A stretch of 5,717 nucleotides of DNA from Thermodesulfovibrionia bacterium. Its GTDB lineage: Bacteria; Nitrospirota; Thermodesulfovibrionia; UBA6902. The stretch is from positions 1 through 5,717 of the forward strand of contig CAMYJJ010000192.1 of the NCBI GenBank assembly GCA_947258735.1. Direction: 5' to 3'. Below are positions 1 through 5,717 of the stretch, one piece after another. Made by a program: the position numbers and the translations under genes. The notes under the pieces were generated by a model. It was not told where the DNA came from. It made no database searches and saw only the letters and a program-made list of their open reading frames with translations. The first letter of the stretch is position 1. The number at the start of each line of letters is the position of its first letter.

Positions 1-1
1 A

Positions 2-1771
2 TCTGGGGAAATTGCAGAGGGAATCAATATTACCCAATGGCAGGTTCCCGCTGATCTTCAGGAGAACGCATGGTATTTCTGGAGGGCACGTGCCTTTGAC
101 GGCTTGCTCTATGGCGAATGGATGACACCGGCTGCTTTCAGAGTGAATGTTCTGAATGACCCGCCGACTGCGCCCACCCTGTCGAGTCCGGCTGACAATT
201 CTGAAGTGGATACCTTTACGCCGGTTCTGGCCGTTAACAATGCCTCTGACCCGGACAGTGAAAATCTGACCTATAATTTTGAACTTGCTCTGGACACGGA
301 CTTTACCCAGATCGAAGCATCTGAAATAGGAATATTTGAAGGTCAGGGAATGACTTCATGGCAGGTACCGGTCAATCTTAGTGAAAATACCAGTTACTAC
401 TGGCGGGCACAGGCAGATGACTGGCTCGATGTGGGTCCATGGATGACACCGGCGGTATTTTTCGTGAATACAACAAATGATGCACCGACTGCACCGGTTG
501 TAACTTTACCAACAGACGGTTCTGAGGTAGCTTCACTGTCAGTGGACGTCATCATTGTGAACAGTACTGATCCCGAGTCTGACCCGTTAACCTATGCCTT
601 CGAACTCGACACGGTCAACACCTTTGATTCACCCGATCTTGTGAGCGCAAGCGGAATAACCGAAGGTGCTGGAACAACCACATGGAACGTAGCCGGTCTG
701 ACAGATAATACATGGTACTACGTGAAAGCCAAGGCAAGCGATGAACAGGCTGAAAGTCCGTGGTCAGCGGTAACAGGATTCTTTGTGAATACGGTCAATG
801 ATCCGCCAACTGTCCCGGTGCTTGCGAATCCATCAGACGGAAGCGGGGTAAACGTATTTACACCAGAACTATCGGTAATCAACTCGACTGACATTGATGA
901 CGGAATATTAACGTATGAATTTGAGGTCTATGCAGATTCCGGAATGACCACTCTTGTAGATTCGGCAGTTTCTGTCTCTGAGATGGAGCAGATCACTGCG
1001 TGGACTGTCTCAGCAGTGCTCCTGGAAAATCAGACCTATTACTGGAGAGCGAGGGCATTTGACGGCGAATTGAACAGCGCCTGGATGACTCCTGGCTCAT
1101 TCATGGTCAATACGGCAAACGATGCACCGAGTGCGCCGGTACTGGACTCACCGTCGGAGGGAAGCAGTGTTGATACACTCACTCCTACGCTGTCATTCTA
1201 CAATGCAGCTGATCCGGACAGCGACAATCTGACGTATGAGGTTGAGATGTATGAAAATGGAACGGTGATACAATCAGTTGCGGGCATAATAGAGAATGTC
1301 TCTGGTATCACAACACTCACACTAACCGATTCCTTGAGTGACGATACGACGTATACATGGCGTGCGAGGGCATATGACGGAGACAGATACGGTGCCTGGA
1401 TGGAGATGGCCACATTCTCCGTTCACCTGCCGGTAACGAGTATCACCGGGACAATCGACTTCGATCCCAATACACTGAATCAGAAGAGTAAGGGCAAGTG
1501 GGTAGTCGTATACATAGAAATGCCCAATGGACATGATGTAAATGATATTGTCGTATCCTCTATAGTGCTGGGAGGCGTTATCCCTGCAGAGCCCTGGCCG
1601 TACAATATTGGTGATGAAGACAACGATGGTATACCTGACCTGATGGTGAAATTCAGACGAGCTGATGTAATCAACCTGTTACCAGAGGGAGACAACGTGA
1701 TTGTAGAGGTATCCGGTGAAGTTGGGAGCGTAGAATTTGAGGGTATTGATATTATTCGAGTGATTCATTAA
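2..1771 (+). CDS. Fibronectin III/Ig-like repeat surface or secreted protein with C-terminal SKGKW-type module (5' partial)
   Basis: The frame is open from base 2 to the TAA at 1769-1771 (589 codons visible), and the start lies left of the window. An in-frame TTG at 104 is not the start, because the residues before it (ITQWQVPADL, then YFWRARAFDG) match the same part of later repeats. Visible order: a 51-residue partial repeat, four complete beta-sandwich-like repeats of 105-107 residues, then a 112-residue C-terminal module (1433-1771). Each repeat starts near ND-P-P/A-P-x-P-V/L, has an acidic DPDS-x-x-LTY segment, then Y-Y/T-W-R-A-x-A and usually W-M-T-P. This looks like the fibronectin III/Ig-like fold of extracellular proteins. 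There is no LPXTG, PEP-CTERM or C-terminal membrane segment. Composition is acidic with no Cys seen. The N-terminal functional domain, if any, is outside the window, so adhesion, structural and enzyme-accessory roles remain possible. It is transcribed toward the cre genes and is probably unrelated to them. Confidence 0.85.
   Translation, partial: SGEIAEGINITQWQVPADLQENAWYFWRARAFDGLLYGEWMTPAAFRVNVLNDPPTAPTLSSPADNSEVDTFTPVLAVNNASDPDSENLTYNFELALDTDFTQIEASEIGIFEGQGMTSWQVPVNLSENTSYYWRAQADDWLDVGPWMTPAVFFVNTTNDAPTAPVVTLPTDGSEVASLSVDVIIVNSTDPESDPLTYAFELDTVNTFDSPDLVSASGITEGAGTTTWNVAGLTDNTWYYVKAKASDEQAESPWSAVTGFFVNTVNDPPTVPVLANPSDGSGVNVFTPELSVINSTDIDDGILTYEFEVYADSGMTTLVDSAVSVSEMEQITAWTVSAVLLENQTYYWRARAFDGELNSAWMTPGSFMVNTANDAPSAPVLDSPSEGSSVDTLTPTLSFYNAADPDSDNLTYEVEMYENGTVIQSVAGIIENVSGITTLTLTDSLSDDTTYTWRARAYDGDRYGAWMEMATFSVHLPVTSITGTIDFDPNTLNQKSKGKWVVVYIEMPNGHDVNDIVVSSIVLGGVIPAEPWPYNIGDEDNDGIPDLMVKFRRADVINLLPEGDNVIVEVSGEVGSVEFEGIDIIRVIH
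155..1432 (+). repeat. Four tandem Fn3/Ig-like protein repeats
   Basis: The coding repeats run 155-475, 476-796, 797-1117 (each 321 nt, 107 codons) and 1118-1432 (105 codons). A partial repeat occupies 2-154. Boundaries were set at the recurring Asn-Asp-Pro/Ala-Pro. Shared landmarks are the DPDS/DPES/DIDD acidic segment, LTY, W-R-A-R/Q-A and W-M-T-P followed by F-x-V-N. The 476-796 copy is the most divergent at its end, with PWSAVTGFFVN and V-K-A-K-A instead of W-R-A-R-A. DNA identity between copies is only patchy, so the duplications are old. This is not a nucleotide-level tandem repeat. Confidence 0.8.
1433..1771 (+). other. C-terminal SKGKW-type domain with acidic D-x-D-x-D-G loop
   Basis: These are the last 112 residues, beginning VTSITGTIDFDP. 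They contain the block KSKGKWVVVYIEMP, a VSSIVLGG strand, then DEDNDGIPD (1613-1639) followed by LMVKFRR and an E-V-S-G-E strand, ending FEGIDIIRVIH. I recognise this as a module recurring at the C-terminus of varied exported proteins of environmental bacteria and archaea. I know of no assigned function. The D-x-D-x-D-G-x-x-D spacing resembles calcium-binding loops of dockerin or thrombospondin-3 type, so calcium binding is an inference. It is distinct from the Fn3-like repeats, lacking the NDxP and WRARA landmarks. Confidence 0.65.
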
Positions 1772-1790
1772 TAGAATTTAGACATCCGGA

Positions 1791-1824
1791 GCTGCTCTAT
1801 GATTTTGTGTCATCATAGAGCAGC
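1791..1824. terminator. Perfect 13-bp hairpin between convergent genes
   Basis: The left arm GCTGCTCTATGAT (1791-1803) and right arm ATCATAGAGCAGC (1812-1824) are exact reverse complements around an 8-nt loop, TTTGTGTC. It starts 20 nt after the + strand stop codon and lies 62 nt past the - strand phosphoesterase stop. The + strand continues with ATCTGAGATATTTTCG, which has only a short, displaced T run, and the other direction has none. It is therefore not a textbook intrinsic terminator. Position and symmetry favour a bidirectional terminator or an mRNA 3'-end stabiliser. Confidence 0.6.
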
Positions 1825-1885
1825 ATCTGAGATATTTTCGTACGTTATTTATTTCTTTCTATTCATGAGATTTGTCTGCAGTTGT

Positions 1886-2734
1886 CTACTGAAGACGAAG
1901 AATAGAAATCTCAGGTGGAACACGAAATCGTATCGGTATAATACTGGTGCCGATGCCTGTGGAAACGAACATTTGTTTCCCATTCTCCTCGATAAGCCCT
2001 GCAGCAAATCGTTCGCCATACCTTGACGGGACAACTGGTCGCCCGAAAAAGGGTATATTCACCTGTCCGCCGTGCGTATGTGAGGCAATAAGGAGTCCGG
2101 ATTTTTTTGGATACTCCGGAAATATATCAGGAGTATGTGTCATGGCCAGAAAAGGTGCGCCTTCAGGTACGTGAGCGAATGCGCGCTCCATGTCGTGCGG
2201 ACCTTCATAGTAGTCACTGATACCAGTCAGCCAGAACTTCGTCCCTTTATGAATGAGCGGGACAGAGATGTCTTCAAGCATTGGAATGCCCGATGCCTCG
2301 AATGCATGCCTGACTGCTTTTGCATCATGCCACCAGTCATGGTTGCCGAGAACACCCCAGACACCAAGGGGCGCTTTAAGCTCAGAGAGAATATCTGCAA
2401 TCTTCCAGGGATCAACGAACTCCCCTCCGAGGACATTCTGAATGACAAAGTCTCCGGGCAGGAGGACGAGATCAGGCGATACACCGTTGGTCTGCTCTAC
2501 GACCTCCCTGACTTTTTCAATGTCTACGAAAGGTGAGCCAACGTGAAGATCAGCAAGTATGGCAACTTTTATTTCTGGAAAGGATTCCGGCCACCCGGGG
2601 ACATCGATTTTGTATTCCACTGTACGTAACGTCGCAGGCTCGATCAAGAATGACCACAACAGAACTGATGCTGCGAGTGCAAAGAGACCCACTGCTGCTG
2701 CACGCATTTTAACCTTCCTCTTCCGCATAGTCAT
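1886..2734 (-). CDS. Membrane-anchored calcineurin-like metallophosphoesterase (YaeI/YkuE-like)
   Basis: The predicted product is a 282-residue dimetal phosphoesterase. From the ATG at 2734 the family motifs are complete: A-D-L-H-V (Asp62, His64), G-D-F-V (Asp95), G-N-H-D (Asn131, His132), T-H-T-P-D (His200) and S-H-T-H-G-G-Q (His219, His221). The last is usually GHTHGGQ, and the Gly-to-Ser change leaves the metal-binding histidines intact. A basic RKRKVK precedes one hydrophobic segment (about residues 14-31), with no twin-arginine signal. This suggests an N-in anchor with the catalytic domain in the periplasm. The chosen ATG overlaps the creD TGA as ATGA and has GGAAA 8 nt upstream, implying translational coupling. 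ATGs at 2749, 2728 and 2707 are alternatives. Substrate is unknown. Relatives include lipid-associated pyrophosphatases such as chlamydial LpxG and phosphodiesterase YaeI, but nothing here decides between them. It is last in the creD operon. Confidence 0.88.
   Translation of the reverse strand: MTMRKRKVKMRAAAVGLFALAASVLLWSFLIEPATLRTVEYKIDVPGWPESFPEIKVAILADLHVGSPFVDIEKVREVVEQTNGVSPDLVLLPGDFVIQNVLGGEFVDPWKIADILSELKAPLGVWGVLGNHDWWHDAKAVRHAFEASGIPMLEDISVPLIHKGTKFWLTGISDYYEGPHDMERAFAHVPEGAPFLAMTHTPDIFPEYPKKSGLLIASHTHGGQVNIPFFGRPVVPSRYGERFAAGLIEENGKQMFVSTGIGTSIIPIRFRVPPEISILRLQ
2713..2724 (-). promoter_or_regulatory. Purine-rich SD-like site that could favour an internal phosphoesterase start
   Basis: On the - strand, GGAAGAGGAAGG ends 5 nt before the ATG at 2707-2705, with its AGGA core 8 nt away. 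This is the strongest SD-like match near the gene start. Use of it would give a 273-residue protein starting MRAAAVGLF, without the RKRKVK that favours N-in topology. The same bases encode that basic stretch (Arg and Lys codons are AGG/AAG), so the purine run may be only a coding coincidence. Confidence 0.35.
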
Positions 2735-4089
2735 ACATTTGGTTTCCATACTGCATACCAGTCTATTTTTCGGGTCAGGTACATTGCAGCTGACAGCGCA
2801 GCAAATAAGACGAGGCTTCCTAACAGCAGAGAGTAGTCCTGGAGCTGGAGTACGACATAAAGAAAACTGTAAAGGCAGGATAAGACACTGGCTATTAATA
2901 CCGCAAATTTACTCTCCGTCAGAAAGCCTTTTGTATAAGCAGAAATTAAGATGACAGTCGATATGCTTGCAACCAGGTATGCTGTATTAAAAGACAGGTG
3001 TTCCGAGATGGAGAGCAGCATTGAATAAAACAGTACGAGTGCAAGGCCCGTCATGAGGTACTGTATAGGGTGAATTGCCTTCTTGGTAAGTACTTCGATC
3101 ATAAAAAAGGCCAGAAAGGTAAGGACGATAAACATGAGCGCGTACTTTGCCGTCCTCATCGTTTTCTGGTACTGGTCTACCGGCAAGAGAAAGGTGGTGC
3201 CGAAGGAAGATGTGCTTATATTCTGCTGCTTTCCGGTCCACTGCTGGGGATAGTTTCTGTTGAGATGGAGCACATTCCATTCAGCATCAAAACCATTTTC
3301 GCCTATTTGTCTGGTTGAGGGCAGGAAAGCCCCTGTAAAACTGGGATTGTTCCAGTCAGAGTTGATCTTCACGGATGTCTCTTTTCCAAGGGGTAAAAAA
3401 TTCAGCTCGCGGCTGCCGTTAATACTCAGATCAAGGGAAAAATCATACCCTTCTTTCTCAGGATTGACGACAACCACAGTGCTCACTCCTGATTTAAATA
3501 CTTCCTGTGCCTTAATCCCGGGGTCTGCAATCACTTCAGAGTTGCTCCACTTTATCCTAATCCTTTCCCTGATACCCTTCATGTCGGTAATGCCTAAAGA
3601 GAGAAAAGCGTCCTCCCAGAGTATATTTTCCCTGGAGATATTCAGGTTCTTCATATCTGGCATGGTAAAACGTCCGCTCAGATTCAACGTTGAATTATAG
3701 ACAACAACATCATATATGCCGCGGTAACGGGTTTCTGTATCTATCTTTCCCGTTATGGAAAGGTCATCTGGCAGGAAATGGGCATAAAATGTTGCAAAAG
3801 TAGTGCGTCCGCGTTCGTCCTTTGTATAGGATTTAAATGGAACAGTCAGTACAGGTCCACCGATGGTCTGTTTTTTTCCCCATTTATTACTTATTTCATG
3901 CATGGCATTATTTCGTCGCGACTCCCTTTCGTGTATAAGCGATTTGACCATCCAGGCAGGAATTAAAAGGATAATGCAGAGTAATCCCATCACAATTAAT
4001 CTGGCACTTATGGAAGTACTCAACCTCTGAAGTATGGGTATATTCGGCACAGGGTGCTCCTCTTTCTCTGACATATTGATTTTCGTCAT
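2731..4089 (-). CDS. creD: CreD inner-membrane protein
   Basis: The product is 452 residues, against about 450 in Escherichia coli CreD (Cet). It carries family blocks: WGKKQTIGGPVLTVP (70-84), F-L-P-S-T-R (256-260 region), L-N-R-N-Y-P-Q-Q-W, LLPVDQYQKTMRTAKYA (301-317), LTFLAFFMIEVL, IHPIQYLMTGLALVLFY (339-355), SEHLSFNTAYL and a terminal LTRKIDWY. One membrane segment is near 30-49 and about five more lie at 314-438. The region between, about 50-310, should form a periplasmic domain. The ATG at 4089 has a perfect AGGAGG 8 nt upstream. About 18 residues precede the usual CreD N-terminus. In Enterobacteria and Stenotrophomonas, CreD is the main CreBC target and affects envelope integrity, beta-lactam response and colicin E2 tolerance; its biochemical activity is not known. 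Here it lies downstream of creC behind three cre-tag half-sites and overlaps the phosphoesterase gene. Confidence 0.95.
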   Translation of the reverse strand: MTKINMSEKEEHPVPNIPILQRLSTSISARLIVMGLLCIILLIPAWMVKSLIHERESRRNNAMHEISNKWGKKQTIGGPVLTVPFKSYTKDERGRTTFATFYAHFLPDDLSITGKIDTETRYRGIYDVVVYNSTLNLSGRFTMPDMKNLNISRENILWEDAFLSLGITDMKGIRERIRIKWSNSEVIADPGIKAQEVFKSGVSTVVVVNPEKEGYDFSLDLSINGSRELNFLPLGKETSVKINSDWNNPSFTGAFLPSTRQIGENGFDAEWNVLHLNRNYPQQWTGKQQNISTSSFGTTFLLPVDQYQKTMRTAKYALMFIVLTFLAFFMIEVLTKKAIHPIQYLMTGLALVLFYSMLLSISEHLSFNTAYLVASISTVILISAYTKGFLTESKFAVLIASVLSCLYSFLYVVLQLQDYSLLLGSLVLFAALSAAMYLTRKIDWYAVWKPNV

Positions 4090-4097
4090 TATTTAAT

Positions 4098-4105
4098 CCT
4101 CCTTT
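4098..4105 (-). promoter_or_regulatory. Strong ribosome binding site of creD
   Basis: The - strand reads AAAGGAGG, followed by 8 nt (ATTAAATA) and the ATG at 4089. It fixes the creD start against the in-frame ATG five codons later and predicts efficient translation once the promoter is active. Confidence 0.85.
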
Positions 4106-4161
4106 ATTTGATGTTTATCCCGCTCAGCATTTCCCAATGCTCTTTTACATTGAGAATGCTC

Positions 4162-4189
4162 ATAGTAAGGCCATGACTTTACGATACAA
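4162..4189 (-). promoter_or_regulatory. Possible sigma-70-type promoter of the creD operon
   Basis: TTGTAT (4189-4184) and TACTAT (4167-4162) are separated by 16 nt on the - strand. The -35-like hexamer matches 3 of 6 consensus bases and the -10-like one 4 of 6, which suits an activator-dependent promoter. Transcription would start near 4155 and give a leader of about 66 nt. An alternative -10 is TTTATC at 4207-4202, 11 nt after the last TTCAC half-site. That is the spacing seen at promoters activated by PhoB-like regulators, but its match is weak. I cannot choose between them from sequence. Confidence 0.3.
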
Positions 4190-4218
4190 AAGTTTCTTGA
4201 GGATAAATTGAAGTCTTT

Positions 4219-4245
4219 GTGAAAAAGAAGTGAAAAGTATGTGAA
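4219..4245 (-). promoter_or_regulatory. Triple cre-tag: three TTCAC half-sites at 11-bp period (CreB site)
   Basis: On the - strand TTCAC occurs at 4245-4241, 4234-4230 and 4223-4219, separated by exactly 6 nt each (ATACTT and TTCTTT). The E. coli CreB target is TTCAC-N6-TTCAC. Here the pattern is met twice in overlapping fashion, pointing toward creD and about 130 bp before its ATG. The 11-bp period puts all three half-sites on one face of the helix, as expected for tandem binding of an OmpR/PhoB-type regulator. The location between creC and creD makes it the probable CreB operator of the creD operon. CreB itself is not in the window. Confidence 0.8.
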
Positions 4246-4315
4246 ATGTAAAACTACTGGATAATTATTGCCGTACGGCTGGAAGAAGAAGCCTTCGCTG
4301 GCTCATATATTCCAT
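4246..4315. other. Rest of creC-creD gap: no gene and no clear terminator
   Basis: Between the creC stop and the cre tags I see only a perfect 10-bp palindrome, GCCGTACGGC (4270-4279), and a weak AGCC/GGCT pairing. Neither is followed by a T run in the creC direction. Readthrough from creC into creD is therefore possible in addition to the local cre-tag promoter. Confidence 0.4.
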
Positions 4316-5717
4316 TTACTTTGTGCTTCTCTTCCCCGTCGACACCCGCTCTGCGGAGTGGAAGGTGAGTGTTGCCACAGCTCCGCCATGTGAGGAGTTA
4401 CTTAGTTTGAATTCTCCCCCATGGAGCATGGCGACCTCTTTAACGAGACTAAGCCCTAGCCCGGAGCTCTTCCTGCCTGTATCAGGCCGATTAAGGGAAT
4501 AGAAACGCTCATGGACCCGTTGAAGGGCATAATCGGGAATTCCCGGACCATCATCGCTGACCGAGAATTTTACACTGTTGGCATCATGAGATAATACAAC
4601 GGATATTTTTCCCTCATGAGGAGAAAATTCCACGGCATTCTGAAGGAGGTTTAATAGTGCATGACGGACCAGAAACCGTTCACCCTCAATGAAGCATTCA
4701 CTATGACCGGTAATATCCAGATGCAGATCTTTTGCTTTTAACAGCGGAAGAATACTCTTTTTAACATCAACGACACTATCATGAAGGTTAAAAAACTCTT
4801 TTTCAGGCGGGTTTTTCCTGCTCTCCAGAGAAGACAGCAACAGGAGTTTCTCCACTATCGTATTGATGCGCTTTGTCTCGCCCTGAATGTTATCGAGAAA
4901 ACGTCTCCGTTGATTGGCAGGCATCTCTTCTTTTAACAGTTCAGCCGCCCCTTGAATGGCGGAAATGGGACTTTTAATTTCGTGGGTAAGGGTTTGCACA
5001 TATTTTTCTATATAATGCTTTCCCTCAAGAGCATCCCTCATCTCTTCAAAAGAAATGCCGAGTTTCTTCACTTCTCCTTTTCCGAGTGAGGGGAGGGTGA
5101 CTCTTTTTCCGTCACGTACATCTCTGGCATATTCCGTGAGCTTCTCGACAGGCCGTGTAATCATTCTGGAAAGGAACATACTGATAAGAATCATGGAAAG
5201 GAATATCACCAGTCCTGCCATAATGATCCTCGTCTTTGAACTTTCTACAAAGCTGTTGACTGTCTTTGTAGGTTTCCCGACGGAGAGGACTCCGATAATA
5301 TCATCACCGGCGATTATCGGGGACGCAACGTACATAACGCTGGCTTCCGTGTCGAGGGGGTCTTCATGAGAGGTCCTTGCACCGTACCTGCCTCTTAACG
5401 TGAGATAGACATCGCGCCATTGGGAGTAGTCTGATCCAGTGGCGTTCCCCTCAATCGAGTCAAATATGACGATACCCGAGCTATCAGTAATGTACACGCG
5501 ATAATCGACACCTTCTTTTCTGAAACCATACAGTTCAGAACCATAACTGCTGGACTCATAGATCTCGGCAGAAACCGGACGTGAATAAGCATCCTCAAAA
5601 GCAGCACGGAATAGTTCAACATCAACTTTTCCATTTTTGGCCGTCGTAGCAGCGAGCGAGGCCAGAACTCTTGAGGCATCAATGAGGGGTTCTTCAGTTA
5701 CCTTCCGGTATTGTGGC
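4316..5717 (-). CDS. creC: CreC sensor histidine kinase (5' partial, runs off right edge)
   Basis: The frame is open from the right edge (first full codon 5716-5714) to the TAA at 4318-4316, giving 466 residues. E. coli CreC has 474, so only a short N-terminus with the first membrane segment seems missing. An in-frame GTG at 5497 is not the start: the 73 residues before it continue the CreC sensor domain (LIDASRVLASLA, then GFRKEGVDYRVYITD). Order: periplasmic sensor with VYITDSSG, DYSQWRDVYLTLRGRYGAR and VMYVASPI; GVLSVGKP; a membrane segment near 5230-5165; a HAMP-like linker; H-box LTHEIKSP with the phosphoacceptor His at 4984-4982; N-box NLLQNA; G1 DDGPGIPDYAL; F-box ERFYSL; G2 GLGLSLV. 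All catalytic boxes are intact. The kinase autophosphorylates and passes phosphate to CreB, whose gene normally lies directly upstream (off the right edge). It reads in the same direction as creD. Confidence 0.95.
   Translation of the reverse strand, partial: PQYRKVTEEPLIDASRVLASLAATTAKNGKVDVELFRAAFEDAYSRPVSAEIYESSSYGSELYGFRKEGVDYRVYITDSSGIVIFDSIEGNATGSDYSQWRDVYLTLRGRYGARTSHEDPLDTEASVMYVASPIIAGDDIIGVLSVGKPTKTVNSFVESSKTRIIMAGLVIFLSMILISMFLSRMITRPVEKLTEYARDVRDGKRVTLPSLGKGEVKKLGISFEEMRDALEGKHYIEKYVQTLTHEIKSPISAIQGAAELLKEEMPANQRRRFLDNIQGETKRINTIVEKLLLLSSLESRKNPPEKEFFNLHDSVVDVKKSILPLLKAKDLHLDITGHSECFIEGERFLVRHALLNLLQNAVEFSPHEGKISVVLSHDANSVKFSVSDDGPGIPDYALQRVHERFYSLNRPDTGRKSSGLGLSLVKEVAMLHGGEFKLSNSSHGGAVATLTFHSAERVSTGKRSTK

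Noticed and set aside
1412..1426. TTCAC at about 1422-1426 as another cre tag
   Set aside because: It is a single half-site within the coding region, with no partner at 11-bp spacing.
1198..1695. Three - strand open frames of about 70 codons inside the Fn3-like gene
   Set aside because: They are antisense shadows of a clearly coding + strand frame, with low-complexity translations, no SD and no family resemblance.
1799..2034. Short open frames on both strands over the hairpin and phosphoesterase end
   Set aside because: The + strand one starts inside the hairpin and runs antisense into the conserved phosphoesterase C-terminus. The - strand one is out of frame with it. Neither has recognisable features.
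2135..2954. + strand open frames of 131-133 codons (2135-2536 and 2559-2954)
   Set aside because: They lie fully antisense to the phosphoesterase and creD, whose motifs are intact. Translations show no domain or signal.
3260..3700. + strand open frame of 146 codons
   Set aside because: It is antisense to the periplasmic domain of creD and has no SD or recognisable motif.
4270..4315. Intrinsic terminator after creC
   Set aside because: The palindrome GCCGTACGGC has no loop to make a stable hairpin and no T run follows in the creC direction.
5495..5497. GTG as the creC start
   Set aside because: It is only the Val codon of the conserved VYITD segment in the sensor domain; the upstream codons match the CreC family and stay open to the edge.
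5395..5682. - strand open frame of 95 codons overlapping creC
   Set aside because: It is out of frame with the creC sensor domain, which continues unbroken through the same bases and aligns with known CreC.

Overview
This window appears to be chromosomal DNA from a Gram-negative environmental bacterium of moderate GC content. The envelope-stress genes creC and creD support a Gram-negative host. A large secreted-type fibronectin III-like protein with an 'SKGKW' C-terminal module suggests an environmental lineage such as Nitrospirota or Desulfobacterota. That taxonomic guess rests on general impression of protein style and is weak. I see no tRNA, rRNA, CRISPR array, transposase or phage gene.

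Left part, + strand (1-1771): the 3' end of a long gene whose start lies off the left edge. It encodes one partial and four complete fibronectin III/Ig-like repeats, three of them exactly 107 residues long. A 112-residue C-terminal module with an acidic calcium-loop-like motif follows. It is most likely an extracellular or cell-surface protein. A 114-bp convergent gap follows and carries a perfect 13-bp hairpin that probably ends transcription.

Right part, - strand (1886 to the right edge): three co-directional genes read right to left. First is creC, a sensor histidine kinase cut by the right edge. A 226-bp gap follows. Then come creD, an inner-membrane protein, and a membrane-anchored calcineurin-type metallophosphoesterase. 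The phosphoesterase reading frame overlaps the end of creD by an ATGA junction.

The most striking element is in the creC-creD gap. On the creD strand there are three TTCAC half-sites separated by exactly 6 nt (11-bp period). This extends the TTCAC-N6-TTCAC 'cre tag' bound by the response regulator CreB in Escherichia coli. The simplest model is that CreC, with a CreB encoded just beyond the right edge, drives a creD-phosphoesterase operon from this site. That makes the phosphoesterase a candidate new effector of the CreBC envelope response.
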